Source: Palsa-1439 sp050015495
GTDB lineage: Bacteria; Verrucomicrobiota; Verrucomicrobiia; Palsa-1439
Direction: 5' to 3'
Assembly (NCBI GenBank): GCA_050015495.1
Contig: JBEKBH010000010.1
Location: 1-64,000, forward strand
DNA: 64,000 nucleotides
The translations under genes and the position numbers were made by a program. Shown piece after piece: positions 35,061 through 44,894 of this stretch (its first letter is position 1; each line of letters begins with the position of its first letter). The notes beneath the pieces were generated by a model. The model saw nothing but the letters and a program-made list of their open reading frames with translations. It was not told the DNA's origin and made no database searches.

Positions 35061-36116
35061 ATGAATCTGGGGACCGATGCGTTGAAACGACTGAGTGCCA
35101 TCATTCTTCCGCTGGTGTTGTGCGCCGTTTCCGCGCGCGCGCAGAAGAACAAGTTGAACCTTTTTATCTGGAGCGAGTACGTCGATCCTGCGGTCATCCA
35201 GAGCTTCGAGAAGGCGTACGACTGCAAGGTCACGGTCGATCTGTATGCAGACAATGAAAGCATGGTCGCCAAGCTGCAAAGCGGCGGCGCGTCCCGGTAC
35301 GATGTCGTGGTTCCATCCGATTACATCATCCCGTCGATGATCCGCCAGAAGCTGCTGGCGCCTTTGCGACACGAGAATATCCCGAACATCAAGAACCTCG
35401 ATCTGCGGTTCGCCGGCCGCGAGTATGATCCCAGCAACAAATACACGGTCCCGTATCAGTGGGGGACGGTCGGTCTCTACGTTCGCAGGAATCCCGGCGA
35501 AATCATCAACGAAACGTGGGGATTGATTTTCGACGTCCGGAAACAGATCGGCACGTTTTTGATGATCGACGACGCCCGCAGCGCCATCGGCATCGCATTG
35601 AAATACAAAGGCTACAGCTTCAACAGCACCGACAGGAAGCAGCTTTTGGAAGCCCGCGGCCTGCTCGTCGAGGCCAGGAAGCGGTCGCTCGGATTCGATG
35701 GCGGAGTCGGCGCCAAGAACAAGGTGCTCGCCAAAGTCTGCCGCGTCGGCATGGTCTTCAACGGCGACGCTGTCCGCGGGATGCGGGAAGATCCCGACAC
35801 ATATTATTTCGTCCCGCGGGAAGGCAGCGAGATCTGGCTCGATAACCTGGCCGTGCCCGCGCGCGCCCCGCACCGGGCGATGGCTGAGGCGTTCATCAAT
35901 TACATCCTCGACCCGAAAGTTGGCGCACGGGTCTCGAACTTCAACCAGTACGCCACACCCAACAAGGCTGCGCTTGAATTCATCAAGCCGGACGATTTGA
36001 ACAACCCGGTCATTTATCCCCCGCCCGACGTGATGAACAGGCTCGAGTTCGTCAAAGACCTCGGCCCGCACGCCGCGTGGTACGACGAACTGTGGACCTC
36101 GATCAAATCAAGATGA
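35061..36116 (+). CDS. polyamine ABC transporter substrate-binding protein (PotD/PotF-like)
   Basis: 351 residues with a signal peptide (ALKRLSAIILPLVLCAVSARA). The mature protein starts NKLNLFIWSEYVDPAVIQSFEKAY, followed by SGGASRYDVVVPSDYIIPSMI, PYQWGTVGLYVRRN and EGSEIWLDNLAVPARAPHR, all typical of spermidine/putrescine-binding proteins. It should deliver polyamines to an ABC permease, but no permease or ATPase gene is nearby. Its 3' end overlaps the small zinc-ribbon gene by four bases. Confidence 0.88.
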   Translation: MNLGTDALKRLSAIILPLVLCAVSARAQKNKLNLFIWSEYVDPAVIQSFEKAYDCKVTVDLYADNESMVAKLQSGGASRYDVVVPSDYIIPSMIRQKLLAPLRHENIPNIKNLDLRFAGREYDPSNKYTVPYQWGTVGLYVRRNPGEIINETWGLIFDVRKQIGTFLMIDDARSAIGIALKYKGYSFNSTDRKQLLEARGLLVEARKRSLGFDGGVGAKNKVLAKVCRVGMVFNGDAVRGMREDPDTYYFVPREGSEIWLDNLAVPARAPHRAMAEAFINYILDPKVGARVSNFNQYATPNKAALEFIKPDDLNNPVIYPPPDVMNRLEFVKDLGPHAAWYDELWTSIKSR

Positions 36117-36292
36117 GTAACTTTCTGGCGATCACCTGTCCGCATTGCGGGGAGGATTTCGAGGTTGCCTTCGACCCGAGTGAAGGCGACGCCGAGTTCA
36201 TTATCGACTGCGAGGTCTGCTGCCGACCCATGACCGTGGCCGTCCGCACGCATGCCGGTGAGATTGACAACGTTCAGGTGCAACCAGCGTGA
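36113..36292 (+). CDS. CPXCG-type small zinc-ribbon protein
   Basis: 59 residues starting at the ATG that overlaps the stop of the polyamine-binding gene (ATGA). ITCPHCGEDFEV and DCEVCCRPMTV give a four-Cys zinc ribbon as in CPXCG motif-containing proteins, which are common in proteobacteria and of unknown function. Overlap implies translational coupling with the substrate-binding protein. Confidence 0.75.
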   Translation: MSNFLAITCPHCGEDFEVAFDPSEGDAEFIIDCEVCCRPMTVAVRTHAGEIDNVQVQPA

Positions 36293-36312
36293 ACTGACGA
36301 GGGCTCCCGCGG

Positions 36313-36813
36313 TCAGTGGGACATGGCACCGGCAGCTGACCACCCGACAACCCGGCCATCGTACATGCGCACCACATCGGCTTCGGCCGTTGCGGGGATG
36401 GAGGGTTTCCGGTTGGCCTCCAGGTTTACCTCGGTCAATTGCCCGGCTTTGATGACGACAGGAACCTTGACCAACTCATAGCCATCAGCCCAAGCCACGA
36501 CGTTGTACGCGCCCGCCGGTAATGTCACCAGCGCGGGAGTCGGGTCATGAAACCCCGCGGCGTTGCGGACACTTTTGACACGCTTCCCCGCCGCATCGTA
36601 GACCCCATAGTCAGTGTGTTCGAAGTAGTACTGACGATCATAGGGATAACACTTCACCGCCGAGTAGACCTTTAAGAATCCGGTCGTCGACGACGCGGCC
36701 TGAGCGGAAGGATCGGGTCCGACCGTCCCGAGCATCACCGGCTTCGTGGTCAGTGCACAAGACATCGCGAAGGTCGACACTCCCAGCCAACAGAGCATGA
36801 GCAGCCGTTTCAT
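36313..36813 (-). CDS. putative lipoprotein with PEGA/carboxypeptidase-regulatory-like domain
   Basis: 166 residues. The signal sequence (LLMLCWLGVSTFAMSC) ends at a possible lipobox Cys. The middle part (YGVYDAAGKRVKSVRN, LVTLPAGAYNVVAWADGYELVKVPVVIKAGQLTEVNL) looks like a small Ig-like regulatory beta-domain. It is convergent with the zinc-ribbon gene and divergent from the porin gene. The role is unknown; it should sit in the envelope. Confidence 0.6.
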   Translation of the reverse strand: MKRLLMLCWLGVSTFAMSCALTTKPVMLGTVGPDPSAQAASSTTGFLKVYSAVKCYPYDRQYYFEHTDYGVYDAAGKRVKSVRNAAGFHDPTPALVTLPAGAYNVVAWADGYELVKVPVVIKAGQLTEVNLEANRKPSIPATAEADVVRMYDGRVVGWSAAGAMSH

Positions 36814-37034
36814 TTCGTCACGCATCCCGATTGTTCTCTATCACCAATAGTCGATTTCGCCAGTCTCGGCAACTGACACGGCTGGTTTTACGCAGCGCCA
36901 GGACAAGAATCGAGTTCACCTCTTTGTAACAATTCTGTGCCTTGGTTGTCACATCCTCCTCCGAGGATTCGCCGCGTTCGCGTGAGGCAAGAGCGGGCCG
37001 GCGAGTCTTCGCGTCCCAACCAACGAGGATCCAG

Positions 37035-38423
37035 ATGTCCACGATGAAATCGATGCAAGATCGAGTTGCACCCTTTGTAATCAGTCTGGCCATGGCGTGG
37101 TGTGTGGCCGGCCCGGTCCGCGGTCAAGACACCAGCAGCGCCGTGGGCTCGACGGATGCCGACCGCATCCAAAAGCTGGAGGACGCCGTGCGCCAGCTCA
37201 GCAACCAAAACCAGGAACTCCAACAGCAGATCACCGACCTGAAATCCTCGAAGTTGACGCATATCTTTCAGCCCACCGAGACGAATAAGCCGGCGCTGTT
37301 TGTCATTCCCGGTGGCACGGAAGGCAAATTGGTTCTGGGCGGCTATTTCCAAGGGAACGCCGAGTTCGGCGATGTGGATGCGTACCGCGGCTCCTGGGCC
37401 GGCGAGAAGGGTCACAACTCGCGCGCCTTCGACCGGTTCAAGATCCGCCGTGCCCGCATCGGCGCGTGGGGCGATTTCTGGGAGAATTTCGATTTCAAGC
37501 TCATGGGTGACTTCGGCCAGAGTGACGGGACCAGCCCCCGCGACGACTTCTCCGGAACTGATATCTACCTCAACTGGCATCAGTTCTCCGAAGCCAACAT
37601 CAAATTCGGCCAGTTCGATACTCCGTTCGGGATGGAACAGTTCTCGATCCCTGACATGATGACGTTGACGCCCGAGCGCTCCGAAGTGACCGAGGGACTG
37701 CGGGCCGAACGGCAGATTGGCGTGATGGTGTGGGGAAAACCGCTCGCGGATGAGTGGCCCGAGCAAAAGGATCTCCTCGCCTACTACTTCGGCGTTTTCA
37801 ACGGCAACCTGAGAAACGTCAACGTCAACGACAACAATGATTTTATGTACATGGGACGAGTCGAAGTGCAGGCGTTCCAAGGCCAGATCTTCAATCAGCC
37901 GACCACATGGAAGCTCGGTATCGACGGATATTATTCGGCGGACGCGACCAACACGCTCGTGAGCCAGACCGGCAACATCTGGACACAACCCGATGGTTCG
38001 CTGAAGTCGTTGAGCGTGCAGACCAAGAGCGACCAACGGCTGGCCGGCGGCATCGACCAACGGTTCACCTGTGGACCGCTCACCATCCAGGCGGAATATC
38101 TCCAGACGCATTTCCACGATGCCCTGGCCACCGTCCGCAATTTCACGGCGCACGGGTATTGGGTCGTCACTGCCTACCAGTTTATTCCGAAGAAACTGGA
38201 GCTCGTGGGCAAATATGAATACTTCGATCCTGACCAGCTGCCCAGCGACGACCTGTGGACCACCACGGGCGGCATCAATTATTACCCTCGGGGGAATGGG
38301 CCTGGGGAGATCACCTTGATGGTGGACTACCTGCATACCTGGTCGCACTTTCGCGAATTGAATCCCTCGTTCGGTACCGATCAATTCGACGAGATCATGG
38401 CCCGCGCCGAGTTCTCGTTCTAG
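37035..38423 (+). CDS. OprO/OprP-type porin
   Basis: 462 residues. Signal peptide (APFVISLAMAWCVAGPVRG) then a short coiled coil (DRIQKLEDAVRQLSNQNQELQQQITDL) typical of phosphate-selective porins, followed by a 16-strand-like barrel: GYFQGNAEFGDVDAYRG, KIRRARIGAWGDFWENFDFKLMGDFGQ, FGQFDTPFGMEQ, and a final FDEIMARAEFSF ending in Phe. It should form an anion or phosphate channel in the outer membrane. I saw no convincing Pho box upstream. ATG 37035 is the best start for the signal peptide. Confidence 0.85.
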   Translation: MSTMKSMQDRVAPFVISLAMAWCVAGPVRGQDTSSAVGSTDADRIQKLEDAVRQLSNQNQELQQQITDLKSSKLTHIFQPTETNKPALFVIPGGTEGKLVLGGYFQGNAEFGDVDAYRGSWAGEKGHNSRAFDRFKIRRARIGAWGDFWENFDFKLMGDFGQSDGTSPRDDFSGTDIYLNWHQFSEANIKFGQFDTPFGMEQFSIPDMMTLTPERSEVTEGLRAERQIGVMVWGKPLADEWPEQKDLLAYYFGVFNGNLRNVNVNDNNDFMYMGRVEVQAFQGQIFNQPTTWKLGIDGYYSADATNTLVSQTGNIWTQPDGSLKSLSVQTKSDQRLAGGIDQRFTCGPLTIQAEYLQTHFHDALATVRNFTAHGYWVVTAYQFIPKKLELVGKYEYFDPDQLPSDDLWTTTGGINYYPRGNGPGEITLMVDYLHTWSHFRELNPSFGTDQFDEIMARAEFSF

Positions 38424-38482
38424 AGTCCCATCTTGCACGCGCCGGAGTTGACGAACGCGGCCTGAGTGCTACGGTCGTGTCG

Positions 38483-39538
38483 ATGGGCGCGAAGCAATCC
38501 ATTCACGGGCGCGGCGTGGCGGAGAATCCGCCGAACCGGTTCGAGCACACCGCGTACGAACGCGATGCCGACTGGGACCAACCCGACGATCCGGCGCCGA
38601 AGACGCAGTTTTATCGGGACGCGAGCGCGTCGATCATCACGCACAACGACAGTCCTGACATCGGATTCACTTCCAGCATCAACCCCTATCGCGGGTGCGA
38701 GCACGGCTGCGTCTATTGTTACGCGCGGCCCTATCACGAGTACCTCGGTTTCTCGGCGGGGCTCGATTTCGAGACGAAAATCGTCGTCAAAGAGAATGCG
38801 CCGGAATTGCTGCGCCGGGAATTGTCGTCCCGCAAATGGAAACCGCAGGCGCTGGCCATGAGCGGCGTCACGGATTGCTACCAGCCCATCGAGCGCCGGC
38901 TGAAAATCACGCGCCAATGCCTCCAAGTGCTCGCCGAGTTCCGCAACCCGGTCGCCATCGTCACGAAAAACCTGCTCGTCACCCGCGACATCGATCTGCT
39001 CGCCGATCTCGCCCGCGACGATGCCGCCGCGGTGTTTCTGTCGGTCACGACCCTCAATGCCGATCTCGCCCGGTTCATGGAACCGCGTACGGCGCAACCC
39101 GCGGCACGATTGCGGGCGATTCGGGAACTATCCGCCGCCGGCGTTCCCGTAGGTGTCATGGTCTCGCCCGTGATTCCCGGCCTCACCGATCACGAATTGC
39201 CCGCGATTGTGAACGCAGCCGCGGAAGCCGGCGCCCGATTCGCGGGGATGGCGCCCCTGCGCCTCCCGTATGCGGTCAAGGACCTGTTCCAACAATGGCT
39301 CGCGCAGCACATGCCCGACCGCAAAGAAAAGGTGCTCGCGCAGATCCGTGCAATGCACGGCGGGAAACTGAACGACTCGGATTTCGGCACGCGGATGACC
39401 GGAACAGGAATTCTCGCCGAGCAGGTCGCCAAAATGTTCGCCGTGGCCTGTCGCCGGGCGGGCTTCCCGGAGCGTGGGCCGCAACTTTCGACCGCCGCCT
39501 TCCGCCGGCCGTCCGGCCCGCAACTGGAATTGCTGTGA
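38483..39538 (+). CDS. radical SAM protein, spore photoproduct lyase-like (PA0069 family)
   Basis: 351 residues. SINPYRGCEHGCVYCYARPYHEYLGFSAGLDFETKIVVKEN carries the 4Fe-4S CX3CX2C motif (Cys72, Cys76, Cys79). LAMSGVTDCYQPIERRLKITR and PVAIVTKNLLVTRDIDLL follow, then the PLRLPYAVKDLFQQWL region. This is the PA0069/SplB-related subfamily, conserved in many bacteria without a proven reaction. ATG 38483 follows the porin by 59 bases, same strand. Confidence 0.88.
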   Translation: MGAKQSIHGRGVAENPPNRFEHTAYERDADWDQPDDPAPKTQFYRDASASIITHNDSPDIGFTSSINPYRGCEHGCVYCYARPYHEYLGFSAGLDFETKIVVKENAPELLRRELSSRKWKPQALAMSGVTDCYQPIERRLKITRQCLQVLAEFRNPVAIVTKNLLVTRDIDLLADLARDDAAAVFLSVTTLNADLARFMEPRTAQPAARLRAIRELSAAGVPVGVMVSPVIPGLTDHELPAIVNAAAEAGARFAGMAPLRLPYAVKDLFQQWLAQHMPDRKEKVLAQIRAMHGGKLNDSDFGTRMTGTGILAEQVAKMFAVACRRAGFPERGPQLSTAAFRRPSGPQLELL

Positions 39539-39652
39539 CGTTGTCTTGCTGCGCCGGCGGGTTGCTTTTTGGCCCATTTCCTGCACTAATTGCCACCGGT
39601 GACAGGAAAGTCGTGCAACGAATCGGGTGGCTTGGTGTTGATACCAACAGTT

Positions 39653-41494
39653 ATGCGCACAAGTCGCAGCATCCATCTGGCGGGCGCAATTCTCATTTCA
39701 TCGGCCTTTGTCGGGTTGGCCCCGCTCGGAGCGGAGCAGGCAGCCGTGCCGCCACAGGCCACCGACGACCAACCGCTCACCGACCGACAAAAAATCATCC
39801 ACGTCCTCGACCGACTCGGCTACGGTCCGCGCCCCGGCGACGTTGACCGTGTCGCGAAAATGGGGCTGGACCGGTACATCGACCAGCAGTTGCACCCGGA
39901 GCGGATCGACGATTCGGAACTGGAGTCTGACCTCGACAAATTCGACATTCTCACGATGGACGCGACCGATTTGTACCAGACCTTCCGCGAAGAGCAGGAA
40001 ATGGAGAAGGAACGGCGGGCCGAACAGGCAGCCGCCGCCAAGGCCAGTGAGACGCAAACGAACATGACCTCCGTTGGCGTGCTCGCCAATGGGAACCAGC
40101 CGACCATCCAGCCGAAACCCCGGCCCGAAGGCCCGCGCCGTTCGTTTCTCGCGGTGGCGGAGCTCCAGAACGCCAAGATCATCAGCGCCGTCGAATCCCC
40201 GCGCCAGTTGTATGAGGTGTTGGTGGATTTCTGGAGCAATCATTTCAATATCGACGTTCGCAAGGGGCCGTGCCGTGTCCTGAAAGTTGCCGATGACCGC
40301 GACGTCATCCGCCGGCACGTGTTCGGCAAATTCCGCGACCTGCTCGAAGCGTCCGCGAAAAGCCCCGCCATGTTGCACTATCTCGACAATTTCCAGAATT
40401 CCGCCCCCCGCGTCCTTTCCTCCGACGAACTGCGCCGCCGCGAGCAAGCCCTGCAAAAAAGCGCGTTGCCGGCGCAGCCGGCGATACCGGCGGGGGCGGA
40501 CAACCAATCGCGCACGGTCGGCGGCATCAACGAGAATTACGCGCGCGAAATCATGGAACTCCACACGCTGGGCGTGGACGGCGGCTATACGCAGAAAGAC
40601 GTGCAGGAAGTGGCCCGCTGTTTCACGGGCTGGAGCGTCAACCCGCAGACGGGCGAATTCGTGTTCGCGCCGCGGCGGCACGACAACGGTATGAAAACGG
40701 TGCTGGGCCATGGCATCCCGCCCAACGGCGGCATCCGCGACGGCGAGATGGTACTCGATATTCTGGCGTCGCATCCATCGACCGCCCGGTTTATCGCCAC
40801 CAAGTTGTGCCGCCGGTTTGTCGCCGACGATCCGCCCCCGGCGCTGGTAGACCGCGTCGCGAACGTCTTTCTCCAAACCGGCGGCGACCTGCGCCAAGTG
40901 TACCAGGCGATCATTTACAGTCCCGAGTTCTTCTCGCGACAGGCCTATCGGGCGAAAATCAAATCGCCATTTGAATTCGCCGTGTCCGCCGTCCGCGCGT
41001 CGGGCGGCAAAATGGTCAGTGACGATTTCCTGCCCATCGACAAACGGCTGGGCATGGAAGCCGGCGCCACGTTCGGACGCGGCATGGACCGGCTCGCCTC
41101 CGCCAAGCGCAAGTCGCTCGATATTGAAATCATCGAGATGGGCGAACCGTTGTTCGCCTATCAAGCCCCTACCGGCTACACCGAAGACTCGCGCAAATGG
41201 GTCAACACCGGCGCGTTGATTGCGCGGATGAATTTCGCGCTGGCGCTGGCCGAGCACAAGATCGTGGATGTATCGGTCACCCCGTCGGACCTGATTCACG
41301 GCGTTGACATCGACAAACCCGGACTCGTCTTCGACCGGTTGAACGAGGCATTCCTCCAAGGGGAGATGACTGCGCCGACTCGCGCCGTGCTCGAGAAACA
41401 GATCACCGGAACCGACGGTGGCACCAACAGCACGGTAAACGCCGCCGAACTCACGGCCCTGATTCTCGGCTCGCCGGAATTCCAACGCCACTAA
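39653..41494 (+). CDS. exported DUF1800 domain protein
   Basis: 613 residues. A signal-like N-terminus is followed by HVLDRLGYGPRPGDVDRVAKMGLDRYIDQQL, LYEVLVDFWSNHFNID, NYAREIMELHTLGVDGGYTQKDVQEVARCFTGW and FIATKLCRRFVADDPP, the hallmarks of DUF1800. Function unproven; the family is always exported and nearly always precedes a DUF1501 gene, as here (19 bases). Together they are thought to act in the periplasm or at the surface. An upstream TTG at 39590 is possible but ATG 39653 gives a cleaner signal. Confidence 0.9.
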   Translation: MRTSRSIHLAGAILISSAFVGLAPLGAEQAAVPPQATDDQPLTDRQKIIHVLDRLGYGPRPGDVDRVAKMGLDRYIDQQLHPERIDDSELESDLDKFDILTMDATDLYQTFREEQEMEKERRAEQAAAAKASETQTNMTSVGVLANGNQPTIQPKPRPEGPRRSFLAVAELQNAKIISAVESPRQLYEVLVDFWSNHFNIDVRKGPCRVLKVADDRDVIRRHVFGKFRDLLEASAKSPAMLHYLDNFQNSAPRVLSSDELRRREQALQKSALPAQPAIPAGADNQSRTVGGINENYAREIMELHTLGVDGGYTQKDVQEVARCFTGWSVNPQTGEFVFAPRRHDNGMKTVLGHGIPPNGGIRDGEMVLDILASHPSTARFIATKLCRRFVADDPPPALVDRVANVFLQTGGDLRQVYQAIIYSPEFFSRQAYRAKIKSPFEFAVSAVRASGGKMVSDDFLPIDKRLGMEAGATFGRGMDRLASAKRKSLDIEIIEMGEPLFAYQAPTGYTEDSRKWVNTGALIARMNFALALAEHKIVDVSVTPSDLIHGVDIDKPGLVFDRLNEAFLQGEMTAPTRAVLEKQITGTDGGTNSTVNAAELTALILGSPEFQRH

Positions 41495-41513
41495 CGCACG
41501 GAGGCGCACCCCT

Positions 41514-42821
41514 ATGAAACTCACACGCCGGGCATTCCTCAAACGCGGTGGACTCGCACTTGTGTCGGTCGGCACCATGCCGCTGTGGGGGCCGTCGTTC
41601 CTGCAGCAACTGGTGTTCGCCGCCGAACCCGCGCGGGCAACCAACGGGAAGAAGGTCCTGATTTGCATCTTCCAGCGCGGCGCGCTGGACGGACTTTCGA
41701 TGGTTGTCCCTTACGGCGACCCGCACTACTACGAAGTGCGGTCCGACATTGCGATCGCGCAGCCGACGCGGCAGGCCGGCCCGTCGGGCGTGATCGATCT
41801 GGACGGTTTTTTCGGCCTGCATCCGAACATGGCGGCGCTGCTGCCGATGTACCAGAGCGGACACCTCGCGTTGATCCAAGCGTGCGGCTCGCCGAGTTCC
41901 AGCCGCTCCCATTTCGACGCGCAGGATTTCATGGAATGCGGCGTGGTCGACGACAAATCGACGCGCACAGGCTGGCTGAACCGCGCGTTGCTGGATTGCC
42001 CCGAAGATCGCGCCAAGCTTTCGCCGTTTCGGGCCGTGTCGACGACGGCCATACTGCCGCGCACGTTGCAGGGTGACCAGGAAGCCCTGGCGATTGCCGA
42101 CCTCAAAACGTTCGGCGTCGGCGGAGGCGCTGGTGGATTCACACCGAGCAGCACGACGAGCGGGGCGGCGACCGGTTTCGAGGGCATGTACCAAAGCGCG
42201 GTGGGCGACCTGCTTCACGGCACGGGCAAGGAGGCGTTCGAGGCCATCGGGATGCTGCAGTCGGCGGACCCGACGAAGTACAAGCCGCAGAACGGCGCGT
42301 CGTATCCGAACAGCGAATTTGGCCGCGCGCTCCTGCAGATCGCGCAGATGATCAAGGCCAACATCGGGGTCGAAGTCGCGTTTGCGGAGGTCGGCGGCTG
42401 GGACACGCACGCCAATCAGGGCGGCGCGACCGGTCAACTGGCCAATCGGTTTACGGATTTCTCGCACAGTCTCGCGGCGTTGTACCAGGACCTCGGTGAC
42501 CGGATGAACGACGTGGTGGTGCTGACCATGAGCGAGTTCGGCCGGACGGTCCGCCAGAACGGCAACCGCGGCACTGATCACGGTCACGCGACCTGTTTCA
42601 CCGTGCTCGGCGGCCCAGTGCGCGGCGGCAAGGTGTACGGCCGATGGCCGGGGCTGGCCCGCGAACAGTTGTTTGAAGGGCGCGACCTGATGTTGACGAC
42701 CGACTACCGCGACGTGTTCGCCGAGCTGGCCCAGAACCACCTTGGCGCCCGCGATGTCGGCCAGATATTCCCGAACCACCGCGTCAATCCCGACAATTAC
42801 CAGGGTTTGCTGGCTGTTTAG
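41514..42821 (+). CDS. Tat-exported DUF1501 domain protein
   Basis: 435 residues. A twin-arginine signal, LTRRAFLKRGGLALVSVG (Arg5, Arg6), predicts folded export. The core follows DUF1501: ALDGLSMVVPYGDPHYYEVR, SSSRSHFDAQDFMECG, TGWLNRAL, VGGWDTHANQGG and VVLTMSEFGRTVRQNGNRGTDHGHA, a layout related to the alkaline-phosphatase/sulfatase fold. Substrate unknown. Co-transcribed with the DUF1800 gene. The 268 bases to the next gene hold only a weak short hairpin near 42918-42934. Confidence 0.92.
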   Translation: MKLTRRAFLKRGGLALVSVGTMPLWGPSFLQQLVFAAEPARATNGKKVLICIFQRGALDGLSMVVPYGDPHYYEVRSDIAIAQPTRQAGPSGVIDLDGFFGLHPNMAALLPMYQSGHLALIQACGSPSSSRSHFDAQDFMECGVVDDKSTRTGWLNRALLDCPEDRAKLSPFRAVSTTAILPRTLQGDQEALAIADLKTFGVGGGAGGFTPSSTTSGAATGFEGMYQSAVGDLLHGTGKEAFEAIGMLQSADPTKYKPQNGASYPNSEFGRALLQIAQMIKANIGVEVAFAEVGGWDTHANQGGATGQLANRFTDFSHSLAALYQDLGDRMNDVVVLTMSEFGRTVRQNGNRGTDHGHATCFTVLGGPVRGGKVYGRWPGLAREQLFEGRDLMLTTDYRDVFAELAQNHLGARDVGQIFPNHRVNPDNYQGLLAV

Positions 42822-43089
42822 AGGCGTATCCATTCCGCACTAGCGAACTTCCGTGACCCCCTTGCACTGTCACCAATTTGTTTCCATTCCGAACCGTGAT
42901 TGCCGCGTGACTCGGGTAGCGTCTGGACGCTGCCAATTCTCCTTGGCTGCTGCGCGGGGGCGGTCCCTCACCGCTTCATCCTCCTAAAAGCACCTCCCCG
43001 CGCCCTTCCTGTCGGCGTGCCGCGCGTCACATGATTGTTACGCGTTCGCGTTGCGCACCACCGCTGGCGGCATGTAGAATCCGCACCCG

Positions 43090-44778
43090 ATGAACGACCG
43101 TTGCCTTTGCCTTACTTTCCTCGCGTTGATCGCGTCGCTCAGCGCGATTCACCCGGCCGACGCCGCCGAATTACGAAACCCGTCCGGCCTGCCCGAACCG
43201 AAGCTGGTGCTGGTCATTACCATCGACGGCCTGCCGCAGGACCAGGTGCTCAAGTACTATGACCAACTCGGCGATGGCGGGTTCAAGTTGCTCCTCAAAC
43301 AGGGCGCGTGGTTCGACGACGCGCACCAGGCGCACGTGAGCACGTACACGGCGGTGGGACATGCCACGATTCTCACGGGCGCCTATCCGTACCGGCACGG
43401 CATCGTGGGCAATGATTGGTGGGACCGTGCCACGCAAAAGCGTGTCTACTGTTGCGAGGACGCAGCCAACACGATCCTGGGCGAGCCGACGGCGGACAAC
43501 GCGGGCACGTCGCCCCGCAACCTGCAGGTGACGACCGTGGGCGACGAACTGCGCGTGGCGACGGGAATGCAGTCGAAGGTGCTCAGCGTATCGATCAAAG
43601 ACCGCGGGGCGATTTTCACCGGCGGCAAGACCGGCATGGCGTACTGGTTCAGCAAGGATACCGGCCGATTCATTACCACGACGTATTACGCCAAAGATTA
43701 CCCGGACTGGTGGAAGCAGTTCGACGCGGGCAAACCGCAGGACAAGTGGTTGGACAAGGTGTGGGACCCGCTGTTCCCGGCCGATGCGTATTGGCAATCG
43801 ATGACTGACGGATGCGCTTCGGGCCGCGGGTACATGCTGAATATCGGCATCGGCGCGCGGTTCCCCCATTATCTCGGCGGCAAGAAATACTACGACGAAT
43901 TGCGCTGGACGCCGTTCGGAGATGATTACACCGTGGAATTTCTGCTCACGGCCATTCACGCCGAGAATCTCGGCAAGAACCCGCGGGGCGTGCCGGATTT
44001 GGTTGCGGTGAGCCTCTCGTGCCACGATGAAATCAATCATCTCTTTGGCCCCGAGAGCAAACAATCGGAGGACGATCTGTTGCGCCTGGACAAGACGCTG
44101 GCCACGTTGCTGGCCGGCATCGATCAATGGGTGGGGCTCGATCACGCGCTCGTCGCCCTCACCGCGGACCACGGATTTGCCCACAGCCCCGAGTTTTATC
44201 AGAACACGCTCCACTTCGAGACCGGCCGCATCACCCCCGACAAGCTCCTGGGGGACTTGAACGCCGCGCTTGGAAAGAAATTCGGTGACGCGAAGTATGC
44301 CGTGTCGTGGTACAACCCGACGATCAATTTCGATCCCGGCGTCATCGCGGCGAAGGGCCTGAAACACGAAGACGTGGAGAACGCCGCCGCCGAGTTCCTT
44401 CAGGATTACCCCGGGATCCACACGGTTTTCACGGGGACGCAGTTGAGGAGCGGTTCCGTCCCGCCGACGCGGTTCGGGCTGTTGGCGGAGCGGTCATGGA
44501 ACCGCCAATTGAGCGGCGATGTGTTCATCATCCAGAAGCAGGGGTGGTATCTCTTCGGCGAATCCGGCGAGTATTGCACGACGCACGGTTCGCCGTGGTC
44601 CTACGACACGCATGTCCCCCTGGTGTTGATGGGCAAGGACTGGATCAAGCCCGGCGAATACGGGCAGCCCGTGGAAATCGTGGATCTGGCCCCGACGTTG
44701 TCCACCATTCTCGGAATTCGTTTTCCGAGCGGCACGGAGGGCCATGTGTTGCACGACATCCTCCAGCAAGACCGCTGA
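43090..44778 (+). CDS. PafA-like alkaline phosphatase/phosphodiesterase
   Basis: 562 residues with a signal peptide (LCLTFLALIASLSAIHPADA). The nucleophile motif STYTAVGHATILTGAYPYRHG (Thr87), VLSVSIKDRGAIFTGGKTG, SCHDEINHLFGPESKQSEDDLLRLDKTL and LTADHGFAHSPEF match PafA-type phosphate monoesterases of the alkaline phosphatase superfamily. It should release phosphate from organic esters in the periplasm. The OprP-like porin about 5 kb upstream could take up the product, but no shared regulation is visible. Confidence 0.87.
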   Translation: MNDRCLCLTFLALIASLSAIHPADAAELRNPSGLPEPKLVLVITIDGLPQDQVLKYYDQLGDGGFKLLLKQGAWFDDAHQAHVSTYTAVGHATILTGAYPYRHGIVGNDWWDRATQKRVYCCEDAANTILGEPTADNAGTSPRNLQVTTVGDELRVATGMQSKVLSVSIKDRGAIFTGGKTGMAYWFSKDTGRFITTTYYAKDYPDWWKQFDAGKPQDKWLDKVWDPLFPADAYWQSMTDGCASGRGYMLNIGIGARFPHYLGGKKYYDELRWTPFGDDYTVEFLLTAIHAENLGKNPRGVPDLVAVSLSCHDEINHLFGPESKQSEDDLLRLDKTLATLLAGIDQWVGLDHALVALTADHGFAHSPEFYQNTLHFETGRITPDKLLGDLNAALGKKFGDAKYAVSWYNPTINFDPGVIAAKGLKHEDVENAAAEFLQDYPGIHTVFTGTQLRSGSVPPTRFGLLAERSWNRQLSGDVFIIQKQGWYLFGESGEYCTTHGSPWSYDTHVPLVLMGKDWIKPGEYGQPVEIVDLAPTLSTILGIRFPSGTEGHVLHDILQQDR

Positions 44779-44894
44779 TCCGACGTCCGTCACCAATTCT
44801 CTGCGTTCACGTCACTCGCCTGTCGCCATTTCGTGACAGTCGCCCCGCATTCTACGCAGGTGCGGGCAATGACCCAACGGAAGCAAAGCGGTTT

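Noticed and set aside
36850..37034. Possible Pho box before the OprP-like porin
   Set aside because: No pair of CTGTCAT-like half sites at 11-base spacing could be found.
36888..38438. 516-codon minus-strand frame opposite the porin gene
   Set aside because: Antisense shadow; the plus strand encodes a clear porin with signal peptide and terminal Phe.
39698..41668. 656-codon minus-strand frame opposite the DUF1800 gene
   Set aside because: Arg/Asp/His-rich composition with no domain; an antisense shadow.
42822..43089. Terminator after the DUF1501 gene
   Set aside because: Only a five-base stem with four-base loop near 42918 and no T-tract.
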